From positions 1 to 11,857 of the forward strand of contig JAGLWR010000024.1 of assembly GCA_023133315.1 (NCBI GenBank): 11,857 nt of DNA, in the 5' to 3' direction. This DNA comes from Methanomicrobia archaeon (lineage in GTDB: Archaea > Methanobacteriota_B > Thermococci > Methanofastidiosales > B48-G16). The notes under the pieces were generated by a model. That model saw nothing but the letters and a program-made list of their open reading frames with translations. It had not been told where the DNA came from and did no database searches. Position numbers and translations under genes: made by a program. Positions 1-5,481 of this stretch are shown here, piece after piece; within the stretch, counting starts at the first letter, position 1; the number at the start of each line of letters is the position of its first letter.

Positions 1-1
1 G

Positions 2-931
2 TATGGACAAGTAATGTCCATTGGATTCCTTTTTTTGCTCTCCGGTGCAACTATCTTCACCGCTATGAGGGGGGTGGGAGATGCACGCACTCCAATGAAA
101 ATAATGATATTTTCGAATATCATCAATATCGTTCTCGATCCGATATTCATATTCTATTTCGGGATGGGCGTCCAGGGAGCAGCATTCGCCTCAGTTCTTG
201 CGCAGATGATAGGTTTCGGTATCGGCATATGGCTGCTTACAACTAAACGGCATGTGGTAGAGATCACTACGAAAATAGAGTTCGATTTTCGCACTATGAA
301 AAATATATTATTTATCGGGATTCCTTCGGGAATCGAACATTTAATACGAAATATATCCAACATGATAGGCATAAGGATTATAGCAGGATTCGGCATGACC
401 GCCATTGCAGGGGTTCAGATATGTTTTCGACTGATGGGACTTGGGTGGATGCCAATATTCGGATTAGTACTGGCATGCGGTACATTGGTAGGGCATAATT
501 TAGGAGCGAAAAAGCCGAAACGGGCAGAAAAGACGGCATTAAAAGCGGGATACATGGGTGCCGGAATAATGGCATTCGTAGGAATAATCTTTTTTATTTT
601 TTCGCCCCATCTCGTATCTTTTTTCAACAGCACGGAAGAAGTGGTGCAGGCTGGAGTTTCCCTTTTTAGAATGGTCTCACCCTTTCTCGTATTTATGGGA
701 TTTTACATCCCTCTGAGCGGTGTGTTCTTCGGCTCAGGGGACACGAAGCCGCCCATGATCATTACCTTCATCACAAACCTATGCTTCCAGATACCCATAA
801 TGATATTTCTTTCACAGATTTTCGGAGTAAAAGGGGCTTTCCTGGCGTTTGGATTGGCCATGCTAGTAGGATCATGTCTCATGTTTGTTTGGTTCTCCAG
901 AGGAAAGTGGAAAGAAAAAAAAGTGGAGTGA
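2..931 (+). CDS. MATE-family multidrug/organic-cation exporter, C-terminal part (5' end cut by window)
   Basis: Integral membrane antiporter of the MATE family, expected to export drugs or metabolites in exchange for Na+ or H+. The reading frame is open to the window edge, so this is a 5'-truncated gene. About 309 codons are visible, against a usual length near 450-460, so roughly the first third is missing; the ATG at 14 is internal. The early segment reads TAMRGVGDARTPMK, then a hydrophobic stretch with NIVLDPIFIFYFGMGVQGAA, which is the family's RGxGDTRTP...N...LDP...GxxGAA signature at the end of the first six-helix bundle. The second bundle follows, with GVFFGSGDTKPPM as the pseudo-symmetric copy of the same motif. 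The tail is basic (WKEKKVE). The TGA stop at 929-931 is followed without a gap by an in-frame open stretch (next entry). The family call is secure; the substrate is unknown. Confidence 0.93.
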   Translation, partial: YGQVMSIGFLFLLSGATIFTAMRGVGDARTPMKIMIFSNIINIVLDPIFIFYFGMGVQGAAFASVLAQMIGFGIGIWLLTTKRHVVEITTKIEFDFRTMKNILFIGIPSGIEHLIRNISNMIGIRIIAGFGMTAIAGVQICFRLMGLGWMPIFGLVLACGTLVGHNLGAKKPKRAEKTALKAGYMGAGIMAFVGIIFFIFSPHLVSFFNSTEEVVQAGVSLFRMVSPFLVFMGFYIPLSGVFFGSGDTKPPMIITFITNLCFQIPIMIFLSQIFGVKGAFLAFGLAMLVGSCLMFVWFSRGKWKEKKVE

Positions 932-1036
932 GTGGCGCTTCTGGATCTTAGCGTTTGGATAGAGGCACCTAAAAACGCAAAAATAGGAGAAAAGACACAG
1001 ATAGACGCACTTGATGGAAGTGTAATACAAGAATAG
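932..1036 (+). pseudogene. CARDB-like 34-codon fragment in frame after the MATE stop
   Basis: Directly after the MATE stop codon a GTG opens a 34-codon stretch in the same frame, ending at TAG 1034-1036. It reads LLDLSVWIEAPKNAKIGEKT and then DALDGSVIQE. The pattern D-L-x-V-x-I-x-A-P-x-x-A-K-x-G-E-K is how CARDB/BACON-like extracellular beta domains usually begin; the rest of such a domain (about 80 more residues) is absent. A GGAGTGA lies just before the GTG, so coupled translation is possible. It could be the remnant of a lost CARDB gene, a tiny coupled ORF, or chance. The codon pattern looks coding, but the piece is short and the call is tentative. Confidence 0.3.
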
Positions 1037-1044
1037 ATATTAAT

Positions 1045-1090
1045 ATAAAAATTAAAAATATTTTAAAAAATTAAAAAACAAAAAAAGAAA
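1045..1090 (-). terminator. T-rich terminator region of the minus-strand micro-ORF transcript
   Basis: Read on the minus strand, the DNA just past the stop codon at 1093-1095 is a series of T runs of four to seven broken by single A or AA. No GC stem precedes it. This matches the usual oligo-T signals of archaea. The plus-strand copy is A-rich, so it would not serve the MATE gene equally well. Confidence 0.4.
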
Positions 1091-1092
1091 AT

Positions 1093-1158
1093 TCAATATT
1101 TTTTTGATTTTCTTTTCATTTCCATTTCTGTTATATATTCTATTTCTAATCCGAACAT
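1093..1158 (-). CDS. Micro-ORF B, 21-residue charged peptide starting MFG
   Basis: A 21-codon ORF that starts MFGLEIEY and ends MKRKSKKY. GAGGTGAT (plus positions 1163-1170) sits four bases before the ATG, a strong ribosome site, and overlaps the stop codon of micro-ORF A. B therefore looks like the second gene of a two-gene unit. The sequence is acidic in the first half and strongly basic at the end, with no membrane segment or cysteine. It shares MFG, the following acidic stretch and the Lys/Arg tail with its neighbour, which suggests tandem duplication. I do not recognise the peptide. It could also be noise in AT-rich DNA, but two ORFs with matching ribosome sites, matching starts and a promoter make that less likely. 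Confidence 0.42.
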   Translation of the reverse strand: MFGLEIEYITEMEMKRKSKKY

Positions 1159-1168
1159 GATTATCACC

Positions 1169-1249
1169 TCATTTACTGTAATATTTTACCTTTCTTTTCA
1201 GTTCTTCTATTTTTGTACTTCCCGTGATTTCTGTTTCCGTACCGAACAT
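1169..1249 (-). CDS. Micro-ORF A, 26-residue charged peptide starting MFG
   Basis: A 26-codon ORF beginning MFGTETEITG, with middle KIEELKRK and tail YYSK. AGGTGAG (plus 1254-1260) lies four bases before the ATG. A TATA box at 1281-1288 predicts a transcript start at about 1259, so the ribosome site falls at the very 5' end of the mRNA. The same layout is seen here for the CARF-like and metallophosphoesterase genes. The KIEELKRKVKYY part could form a short amphipathic helix. Its TGA overlaps the ribosome site of micro-ORF B, so the two would be coupled. No family is recognised and function is unknown; the gene layout, not homology, is the support. Confidence 0.48.
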   Translation of the reverse strand: MFGTETEITGSTKIEELKRKVKYYSK

Positions 1250-1278
1250 AGTTCTCACCTACTTATTTTACGCAGCAT

Positions 1279-1299
1279 CCTTTATAAAGTTTACGGTCA
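1279..1299 (-). promoter_or_regulatory. TATA promoter of micro-ORFs A and B; copy 1 of a 21-bp direct repeat
   Basis: The plus strand reads CCTTTATAAAGTTTACGGTC plus A, and the same 21 bases recur at 1424-1444. It contains the self-complementary TATA core TTTATAAA (1281-1288). On the minus strand GACCGTAAAC precedes the TATA in the BRE position. The centre-to-start distance of about 26 nt lands on the AGGTGAG of micro-ORF A. Conservation extends past the TATA into the upstream side, so it may include a regulator site as well as the core promoter. Confidence 0.55.
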
Positions 1300-1423
1300 T
1301 GTATTTCAATATTATATTTCTATTTTTGAATTCTATTATTTTAGTTTTAAAGTTCATCCGAACTTGTGCAGTGTACATATTCCTACATCCAATGAAGGAA
1401 CAAAGTAAGGTAAGGTACGTTAC

Positions 1424-1444
1424 CCTTTATAAAGTTTACGGTCA
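1424..1444 (-). repeat. Copy 2 of the 21-bp TATA-containing repeat
   Basis: Identical over 21 bases to 1279-1299 and in the same orientation, 145 bp away. As a minus-strand promoter it would start RNA near 1404. The region it would transcribe holds no convincing gene: a 36-codon ORF at 1378-1268 has only a weak AGGA, and a TCCGAAC at 1357-1363 resembles the ATGTTCGG start of the micro-ORFs with ATG changed to AAG and an in-frame TGA two codons on. This may be the promoter of a decayed third copy. Confidence 0.5.
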
Positions 1445-1467
1445 GTTTCTTCAGAAACCTTTATAAA
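1445..1467 (+). promoter_or_regulatory. Promoter of the CARF-like gene with a short inverted repeat
   Basis: TTTATAAA at 1460-1467 preceded by AGAAACC is a good BRE/TATA pair. The predicted start at about 1490 coincides with the GGTGAGG ribosome site (1490-1496). The 14-bp inverted repeat GTTTCT-TC-AGAAAC (1445-1458) lies exactly between this TATA and the opposing TATA at 1426-1433. It could be a shared operator, or merely two facing BRE elements. Confidence 0.6.
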
Positions 1468-1498
1468 TCAGGACAAGTGTACTAAGAATGGTGAGGAA

Positions 1499-1843
1499 AT
1501 GAAAGTACTGATAGCTACTTTAGGTATAGGAAAAGGGACATGGGGGAATATAGGTCGCCTGATGCAGGAAGAATGGGATAAGATAGTTTTAGTAAGCAAC
1601 GAGTGGACTAAAGAGAAATTTTCGCATGAAAAAGATGCGGATTGGGTGCTGGTGAACACAAGAGATGGTATGGAGAGCATAACAGAAGAAATAAAGAAAA
1701 GTTTAGAGGATATGGAAAATATTCACATAAACTTGATTTCCGGCAGCGGAAAAGAACACATGGCGCTGCTGATGGCTTTGAAAGATAAAGGATTGGAATA
1801 CAAATTCTGTACTCTCACAAAAGATGGGACGAAAATAAGTTAA
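1499..1843 (+). CDS. Stand-alone CARF-like Rossmann-fold protein, 114 residues
   Basis: Small soluble protein with alternating strands and helices and two glycine motifs. MKVLIATLGIGKG (residues 1-13) is a first strand running into a T-x-G-x-G-x-G loop. NLISGSGKEHMALLMALKDK (78-97) has the strand plus SGSGKxHM loop and the helix expected for the TGGTKxM element of CARF domains, which bind cyclic oligoadenylates. A strand KIVLVSNEW (28-36) lies between them, and YKFCTLTKDG (101-110) is a final strand. The ATG is fixed by GGTGAGG two bases upstream. It has no HTH, HEPN, PIN or nuclease part, and no CRISPR array or cas gene is visible in the window, so if it is a CARF protein it is a bare sensor or ring-nuclease-like domain. 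It is divergent from the micro-ORFs. The fold call is an inference from pattern; it could be another Rossmann-type family. Confidence 0.6.
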   Translation: MKVLIATLGIGKGTWGNIGRLMQEEWDKIVLVSNEWTKEKFSHEKDADWVLVNTRDGMESITEEIKKSLEDMENIHINLISGSGKEHMALLMALKDKGLEYKFCTLTKDGTKIS

Positions 1844-1927
1844 CTCGTATCTGCTACATAACATCCTCTGATTTAAATATGATCCTTGTAAATTTCGGGT
1901 TTTGTCGATAGGGTATATAACGGATTA

Positions 1928-1945
1928 CCGAAAGATTTTTATATA
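1928..1945 (+). promoter_or_regulatory. BRE/TATA promoter of the amino-acid permease
   Basis: CCGAAAGA (1928-1935) followed by TTTTTATATA (1936-1945) is a textbook archaeal BRE/TATA. The transcript should start near 1966. That places the in-frame TTG at 1963 upstream of the RNA and rules it out as start codon. Confidence 0.65.
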
Positions 1946-1972
1946 TTGGATTAGATAATATCTTGAAACCCG

Positions 1973-2008
1973 ATGACTCAAAAAGGAGGGTCTCAAAAAG
2001 GAGGTTGA
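1973..2008 (+). promoter_or_regulatory. Duplicated Shine-Dalgarno leader with possible 11-codon upstream ORF
   Basis: The 13-mer CTCAAAAAGGAGG occurs twice with a 15-base period (1977-1989 and 1992-2004). Each copy carries a perfect GGAGG; the second is nine bases before the permease ATG at 2014 and decides that start. An ATG at 1973 opens an 11-codon frame (MTQKGGSQKGG) ending at TGA 2006-2008, five bases before the permease ATG. It would be translated across both ribosome sites. Whether it is used, for instance as a leader peptide, cannot be told from sequence. Confidence 0.4.
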
Positions 2009-2013
2009 AAAAT

Positions 2014-3600
2014 ATGGCAAAAGAAGGACCAATAGTCTTTACGAGGAGAGCTTCAGGACTTGTGAGAGAAATAGGATTGTTCACTGCAATAGCAATACCA
2101 CTGACCCACACAATCGGAGGAGGTATCAATAAGTTACTGATATTGGCTTCCTACGAGAACCCTGGTGCAAATGTTCCATTGGCATACATTTTGGCTGGTA
2201 TACCGATATTCTTTACAGCTGTTTCATATACAATGCTCGCTGTTTCAATGCCCAGAACCGGTGGTGACTACATCTACATCTCGAGGGGAATTAACCCGAT
2301 GCTCGGGTTCCTAACGAGTTGGGGATTCTGGTTTACGGAGTTGATGTCCTTAGGTATTATTGCATACTACGACGTCGATTTCTGGGGACTCGGATTTAGA
2401 ATTGCGAATATAGCTACTGGAAATGAGACGTATCTGAACTGGGCTGAACAGTTGAAAGAAGGCACTGCGTGGTGTTTTGCACTTGGAATTATTATAGTGT
2501 TAGTGTCGGCCGTCATAACGTTGTTGGGTGCTAGGATATACTCCTATATAATTAACATAGGATTAGTAGCAGGAGTTATTGGTAGTGTTGCAATGATAGT
2601 GTTCTTCATCACTAAGTCTCCAGCAGACGCACCAACGCTCTGGAACGAGACTTATGGAGGAGGCCAACCTATATACAGTCAGATTGTACAATTAGCTAAA
2701 GATACGGGCTGGACTGAGTCGACATTTGACTTCGGAGCAACGTCAACTGCAGCCATTGGAGCTGTGTGGGCGTACATCGGATTCACTGCGGCATGTTATA
2801 TGGGTGGAGAAGTGAAGAACCCATCAAAGAGCTTGGTATGGTCAATCACTATAAGTTCTGTGTTGATCATAGCTTACTACGCATTCATCGGTGTCATGGT
2901 ATACAGAGCGTTTGGAGACTTCATCCCACAATATACATGGTGTACAAAAGTAGCTCCTGATCAGTTAAATGCTATCTTGCCCGCTGCGCCGACCGCATTA
3001 TTACCCACGTTCGCTGCCGCTTTAGCGCCCGGACAGACGCTGATACAGCTGATAATGATTCTCTCAGGTGCTATATGGTTACTGAACGACATACCGGCAT
3101 TCTTCCTTGTGTGTTCAAGGCTTGCATTCTCCTGGTCGTTTGACAGATTCTTCCCGGAGAAAATATCGGAAGTTAACGACAAATTTCACTCACCGCACTG
3201 GGCTATCCTGCTGACTACTATAGGTGGTCTGTTTGGTGTATGGGTCTGTGCGCAGGGTGCGTGGACTGCCGCCATGGAGACGACGATGCTCTACATCTTC
3301 ACCGTCATGTTCGGATGTCTCGCTGCCGCTGTGACTCCGTACGTGCGAAGAGAGTTATACGATAGGAGTATAAAGCTTGAGATCGTCGGAGTACCGTTAA
3401 TGACGATAGTAGGTACTCTCGGATTCGGTACGAACTTCTACTTATTGTTCGTTGCCGGAGCAGCACTTGGACCTAAGGACTTGGCTTACTGTGCAATATG
3501 GATGACTGCAGGTCTCATAATATTCCTCGGATACTATGCCCACAACATAAGGAAAGGAGTAGACGTAAAGACGATATATGCTGAAATACCACCAGCATAA
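2014..3600 (+). CDS. APC-superfamily amino-acid permease
   Basis: Cytoplasmic-membrane amino-acid or amine transporter of the APC superfamily, 528 residues from the chosen ATG, with about 12 hydrophobic segments. The N-terminal TRRASGLVREIGLFTAIAIP runs into a glycine-rich first helix (HTIGGGI), the substrate- and ion-binding region in this fold. VSMPRTGGDYIYISRGINP is the family's PRxGGxYxYxxR motif after helix 2. GAVWAYIGFTAACYMGGEVKNPSKS is the conserved helix 6 into the E-x-K/R-N-P loop. The upstream TTG (1963) would add 17 charged residues but precedes the predicted transcript start; GGAGG before 2014 fits the ATG. A T-rich stop follows, so the gene is probably monocistronic. The substrate is not readable from sequence. 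Confidence 0.92.
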   Translation: MAKEGPIVFTRRASGLVREIGLFTAIAIPLTHTIGGGINKLLILASYENPGANVPLAYILAGIPIFFTAVSYTMLAVSMPRTGGDYIYISRGINPMLGFLTSWGFWFTELMSLGIIAYYDVDFWGLGFRIANIATGNETYLNWAEQLKEGTAWCFALGIIIVLVSAVITLLGARIYSYIINIGLVAGVIGSVAMIVFFITKSPADAPTLWNETYGGGQPIYSQIVQLAKDTGWTESTFDFGATSTAAIGAVWAYIGFTAACYMGGEVKNPSKSLVWSITISSVLIIAYYAFIGVMVYRAFGDFIPQYTWCTKVAPDQLNAILPAAPTALLPTFAAALAPGQTLIQLIMILSGAIWLLNDIPAFFLVCSRLAFSWSFDRFFPEKISEVNDKFHSPHWAILLTTIGGLFGVWVCAQGAWTAAMETTMLYIFTVMFGCLAAAVTPYVRRELYDRSIKLEIVGVPLMTIVGTLGFGTNFYLLFVAGAALGPKDLAYCAIWMTAGLIIFLGYYAHNIRKGVDVKTIYAEIPPA

Positions 3601-3606
3601 AAAAAA

Positions 3607-3626
3607 TTTCTTTTTTCTTTTTTTTT
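3607..3626 (+). terminator. Poly-T terminator after the permease gene
   Basis: A run of T with three interrupting C bases starts six bases after the TAA of the permease. A second T-rich block lies at 3661-3674. No hairpin is evident, as is typical of archaeal intrinsic termination. Confidence 0.6.
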
Positions 3627-3677
3627 AAATATAAATTCAAATTACTGTGAGTTATAACAATTTTTTATTTTTTTCTA

Positions 3678-3692
3678 CGAAAGGTTTTTAAA
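3678..3692 (+). promoter_or_regulatory. BRE/TATA promoter of the metallophosphoesterase operon
   Basis: CGAAAGG (3678-3684) and TTTTTAAA (3685-3692) form a BRE/TATA pair. The predicted start, about 3714, coincides with the ribosome site AGGTGAT (3713-3719), three bases before ATG 3723. Confidence 0.6.
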
Positions 3693-3722
3693 CGCAAATC
3701 CAAAGTTACTTCAGGTGATATA

Positions 3723-4673
3723 ATGGCAAGAATGTTCTTTTCAGTGGATGTACATGGAAGCACAGCAATTTGGAAAAAATGGGTAAATGTTCCAAGTTTT
3801 CATAAGGCAGAGATGCTGCTTTTGTGCGGAGATCTGACAGGGAAAGCTCTGGTACCTTTGATCAAACAGGAGAAAGGTGGCTATGTAACGCACTATTACG
3901 GAAGGAAATGGACTCTGAGATCAGAGAAAGAAGTTAAAGAGATGGAAGAAAGGCTTTCTGCCTCAGGTGTTTATCCCTTCAGAACTGACTCAGAAGAGGT
4001 CGGGAGAATGCAGCGGGATGAAAAGTTAGTCGAAAAAATGATGGAAGACGTAATAAAAGGGAGGATAAGAGAGTGGCTTGAGTTTCTTGTGGAGAAAGTA
4101 GACACGAAGAAGGTAGAAGTTTGTGCAATGCCTGGAAACGATGACGATTATTTTATAGATCCCGTTATGAAGGAGTTTGAAGATAAAGGCGTTATATGGT
4201 GTTTGGATAAGGTAGTCGAGATCGGAGGATTTGAGACTATAAGCCTTGCACACGTTAATCCAACACCGTGGGATACGCCGAGAGAAGGTAAGGAAGACGA
4301 ATTGAAAAAGATGATAGAAGAAAAAGTAAAATGGCTGAGTGATCCTTCAAAAGCGATGTTCAATTTCCACTGTCCGCCTTACAATACTCATCTTGATCTG
4401 GCTCCAAGGCTCGACAAAACTTTAAGACCTGTCGTTTCTGCAGGTGCCATGGAGATGATCCATGTAGGCAGTAAAGCTGTAAGAGAGGCCATTGAAAAGT
4501 ATCAGCCGCTGATAGGACTGCACGGACACATACATGAATCCTATGCAGGAGACAAGATCGGAAATACTCCTGTAGTAAACCCGGGATCAGAGTACGGTGA
4601 AGGTATCTTGAGAGGGTATATAATAGAGTTTGACAAAGACGGTATAGACAAATACTGGAAGGTAGAGGGGTAA
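3723..4673 (+). CDS. Calcineurin-like metallophosphoesterase
   Basis: Soluble 316-residue enzyme of the two-metal metallophosphoesterase superfamily, expected to hydrolyse a phosphomonoester or phosphodiester. All five signature motifs are visible in order: D9-x-H11 (SVDVHG), G36-D37-x-x-G40 (CGDLTG), G138-N139-D140, H216 (NFHCPP) and G268-H269-x-H271. An insert of roughly 90 residues, rich in charged amino acids, separates the second and third motifs; a histidine-containing strand (AHVNPTPW, 176-183) lies in the core. There is no signal peptide or membrane segment, so it is cytoplasmic. It is first in a three-gene operon, four bases before the nucleotidyltransferase-like gene. The substrate is unknown. 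Its pairing with a nucleotidyl-transfer fold suggests a nucleotide-linked or nucleic-acid end reaction, which is inference. Confidence 0.9.
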   Translation: MARMFFSVDVHGSTAIWKKWVNVPSFHKAEMLLLCGDLTGKALVPLIKQEKGGYVTHYYGRKWTLRSEKEVKEMEERLSASGVYPFRTDSEEVGRMQRDEKLVEKMMEDVIKGRIREWLEFLVEKVDTKKVEVCAMPGNDDDYFIDPVMKEFEDKGVIWCLDKVVEIGGFETISLAHVNPTPWDTPREGKEDELKKMIEEKVKWLSDPSKAMFNFHCPPYNTHLDLAPRLDKTLRPVVSAGAMEMIHVGSKAVREAIEKYQPLIGLHGHIHESYAGDKIGNTPVVNPGSEYGEGILRGYIIEFDKDGIDKYWKVEG

Positions 4674-4677
4674 GAAT

Positions 4678-5481
4678 ATGGTAATGACTGTAAAAGAACT
4701 GAAAAAACAGGAAGAAGAGTTTTTTAAAATTAGAGACAGAATAATGGATGAGGCCAAGAAAAGAGGAATAACTTTGAGGACACTTGGGGCCATAGCATTC
4801 AGGACACATTCTCCCAAATACAAATATTTAGAATATGACTTAGAAAGGATTTTAACGGATATAGATTTTGCATCTTATGATAAAGAGGCAAAAAAAGTTC
4901 GAGAACTCTTTAACGATCTTGGATATGAGGAAGATAGAGCGATAAGAGGGATGATGACAGGAATGGGTATGGGAAAGGTAAGCAAAAGATTTATCTTTCA
5001 TGACAACGAACACAATATCCATTTCGATGTTTTTTTCGATGAACTCAAATTCTGTCACGCAATAAATTTCAAAAACAGATTGAAGATAGACTACCCAACC
5101 ATACCTTTAGCAGATCTTCTTTTAGAAAAACTGCAAATTGTGGAAATAAATGAAAAGGACGTAATAGATTGTATAGTCCTGATCAGGGAACATGATATCG
5201 CAGACAGTGACAAAGAGGTCATAAACAAAAAGTACATAGCAAACCTATTTTCCGGTGATTGGGGCTGGTGGAGAACAGGTACGATGAACCTAGACAAAAT
5301 AAAGCACTTTGCAGAAAAATATGATAAAATGACAGAAGAAGATAAAAAAGATATCGTATCTAAAGTAGATGAATTGAGGAAGGCAATAGATGAAAAATCG
5401 AAATCCTTTAAGTGGAAGATGAGAGCAAAGGTCGGAGACAAAAAGATATGGTATGAGCAGGTGGAGGAAGTTGTGAGATGA
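4678..5481 (+). CDS. Putative nucleotidyltransferase-fold protein
   Basis: 267-residue soluble protein. The segment TLGAIAFRTH (35-44), then TDIDFASYD with D61 and D63, then IHFDVFF with D117, follows the polymerase-beta-type nucleotidyltransferase pattern: a glycine turn, D-x-D, and a distal aspartate on a neighbouring strand. IPLADLLLEKLQIVEINEKDVIDCIVL afterwards is the helical part seen in AbiEii/MNT-like proteins, where a lysine and an aspartate sit in that order. The family's usual GG/GS is replaced by GA, so it is divergent. The C-terminal 60 residues are charged helices. The ATG at 4678 follows the previous stop by four bases with GAGGGG as a weak ribosome site; ATG 4684 is an alternative. 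The gene ends in an ATGA overlap with the nitroreductase. Targets may be RNA, protein or a small molecule, and no antitoxin-like partner is adjacent. Confidence 0.6.
   Translation: MVMTVKELKKQEEEFFKIRDRIMDEAKKRGITLRTLGAIAFRTHSPKYKYLEYDLERILTDIDFASYDKEAKKVRELFNDLGYEEDRAIRGMMTGMGMGKVSKRFIFHDNEHNIHFDVFFDELKFCHAINFKNRLKIDYPTIPLADLLLEKLQIVEINEKDVIDCIVLIREHDIADSDKEVINKKYIANLFSGDWGWWRTGTMNLDKIKHFAEKYDKMTEEDKKDIVSKVDELRKAIDEKSKSFKWKMRAKVGDKKIWYEQVEEVVR

Noticed and set aside
1268..1378. 36-codon minus-strand ORF (MYTAQVRMNFK...) downstream of the second promoter repeat
   Set aside because: Only a weak AGGA, no resemblance to the MFG micro-ORFs in its frame, and it runs through the first promoter repeat; more likely random AT-rich frame or decayed cassette.
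1157..1466. Two plus-strand ORFs of 83 and 80 codons in the spacer
   Set aside because: Phe/Tyr/Ile-rich translation of AT-rich DNA, no ribosome site, and they are antisense to the micro-ORFs that have proper start signals.
1037..1498. CRISPR array or riboswitch in the long spacer
   Set aside because: No regularly spaced repeat series (only two copies of the 21-mer, plus AT runs) and no conserved stem set recognised.
1963..2013. Upstream TTG start for the permease
   Set aside because: It lies at or before the transcript start predicted from the TATA at 1936-1945 and has no ribosome site, whereas GGAGG precedes ATG 2014.
4360..4823. 149- and 78-codon minus-strand ORFs opposite the metallophosphoesterase end and next gene start
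   Set aside because: Cys/Leu/Ser-rich shadow translations of well-supported coding DNA, with no start signals.
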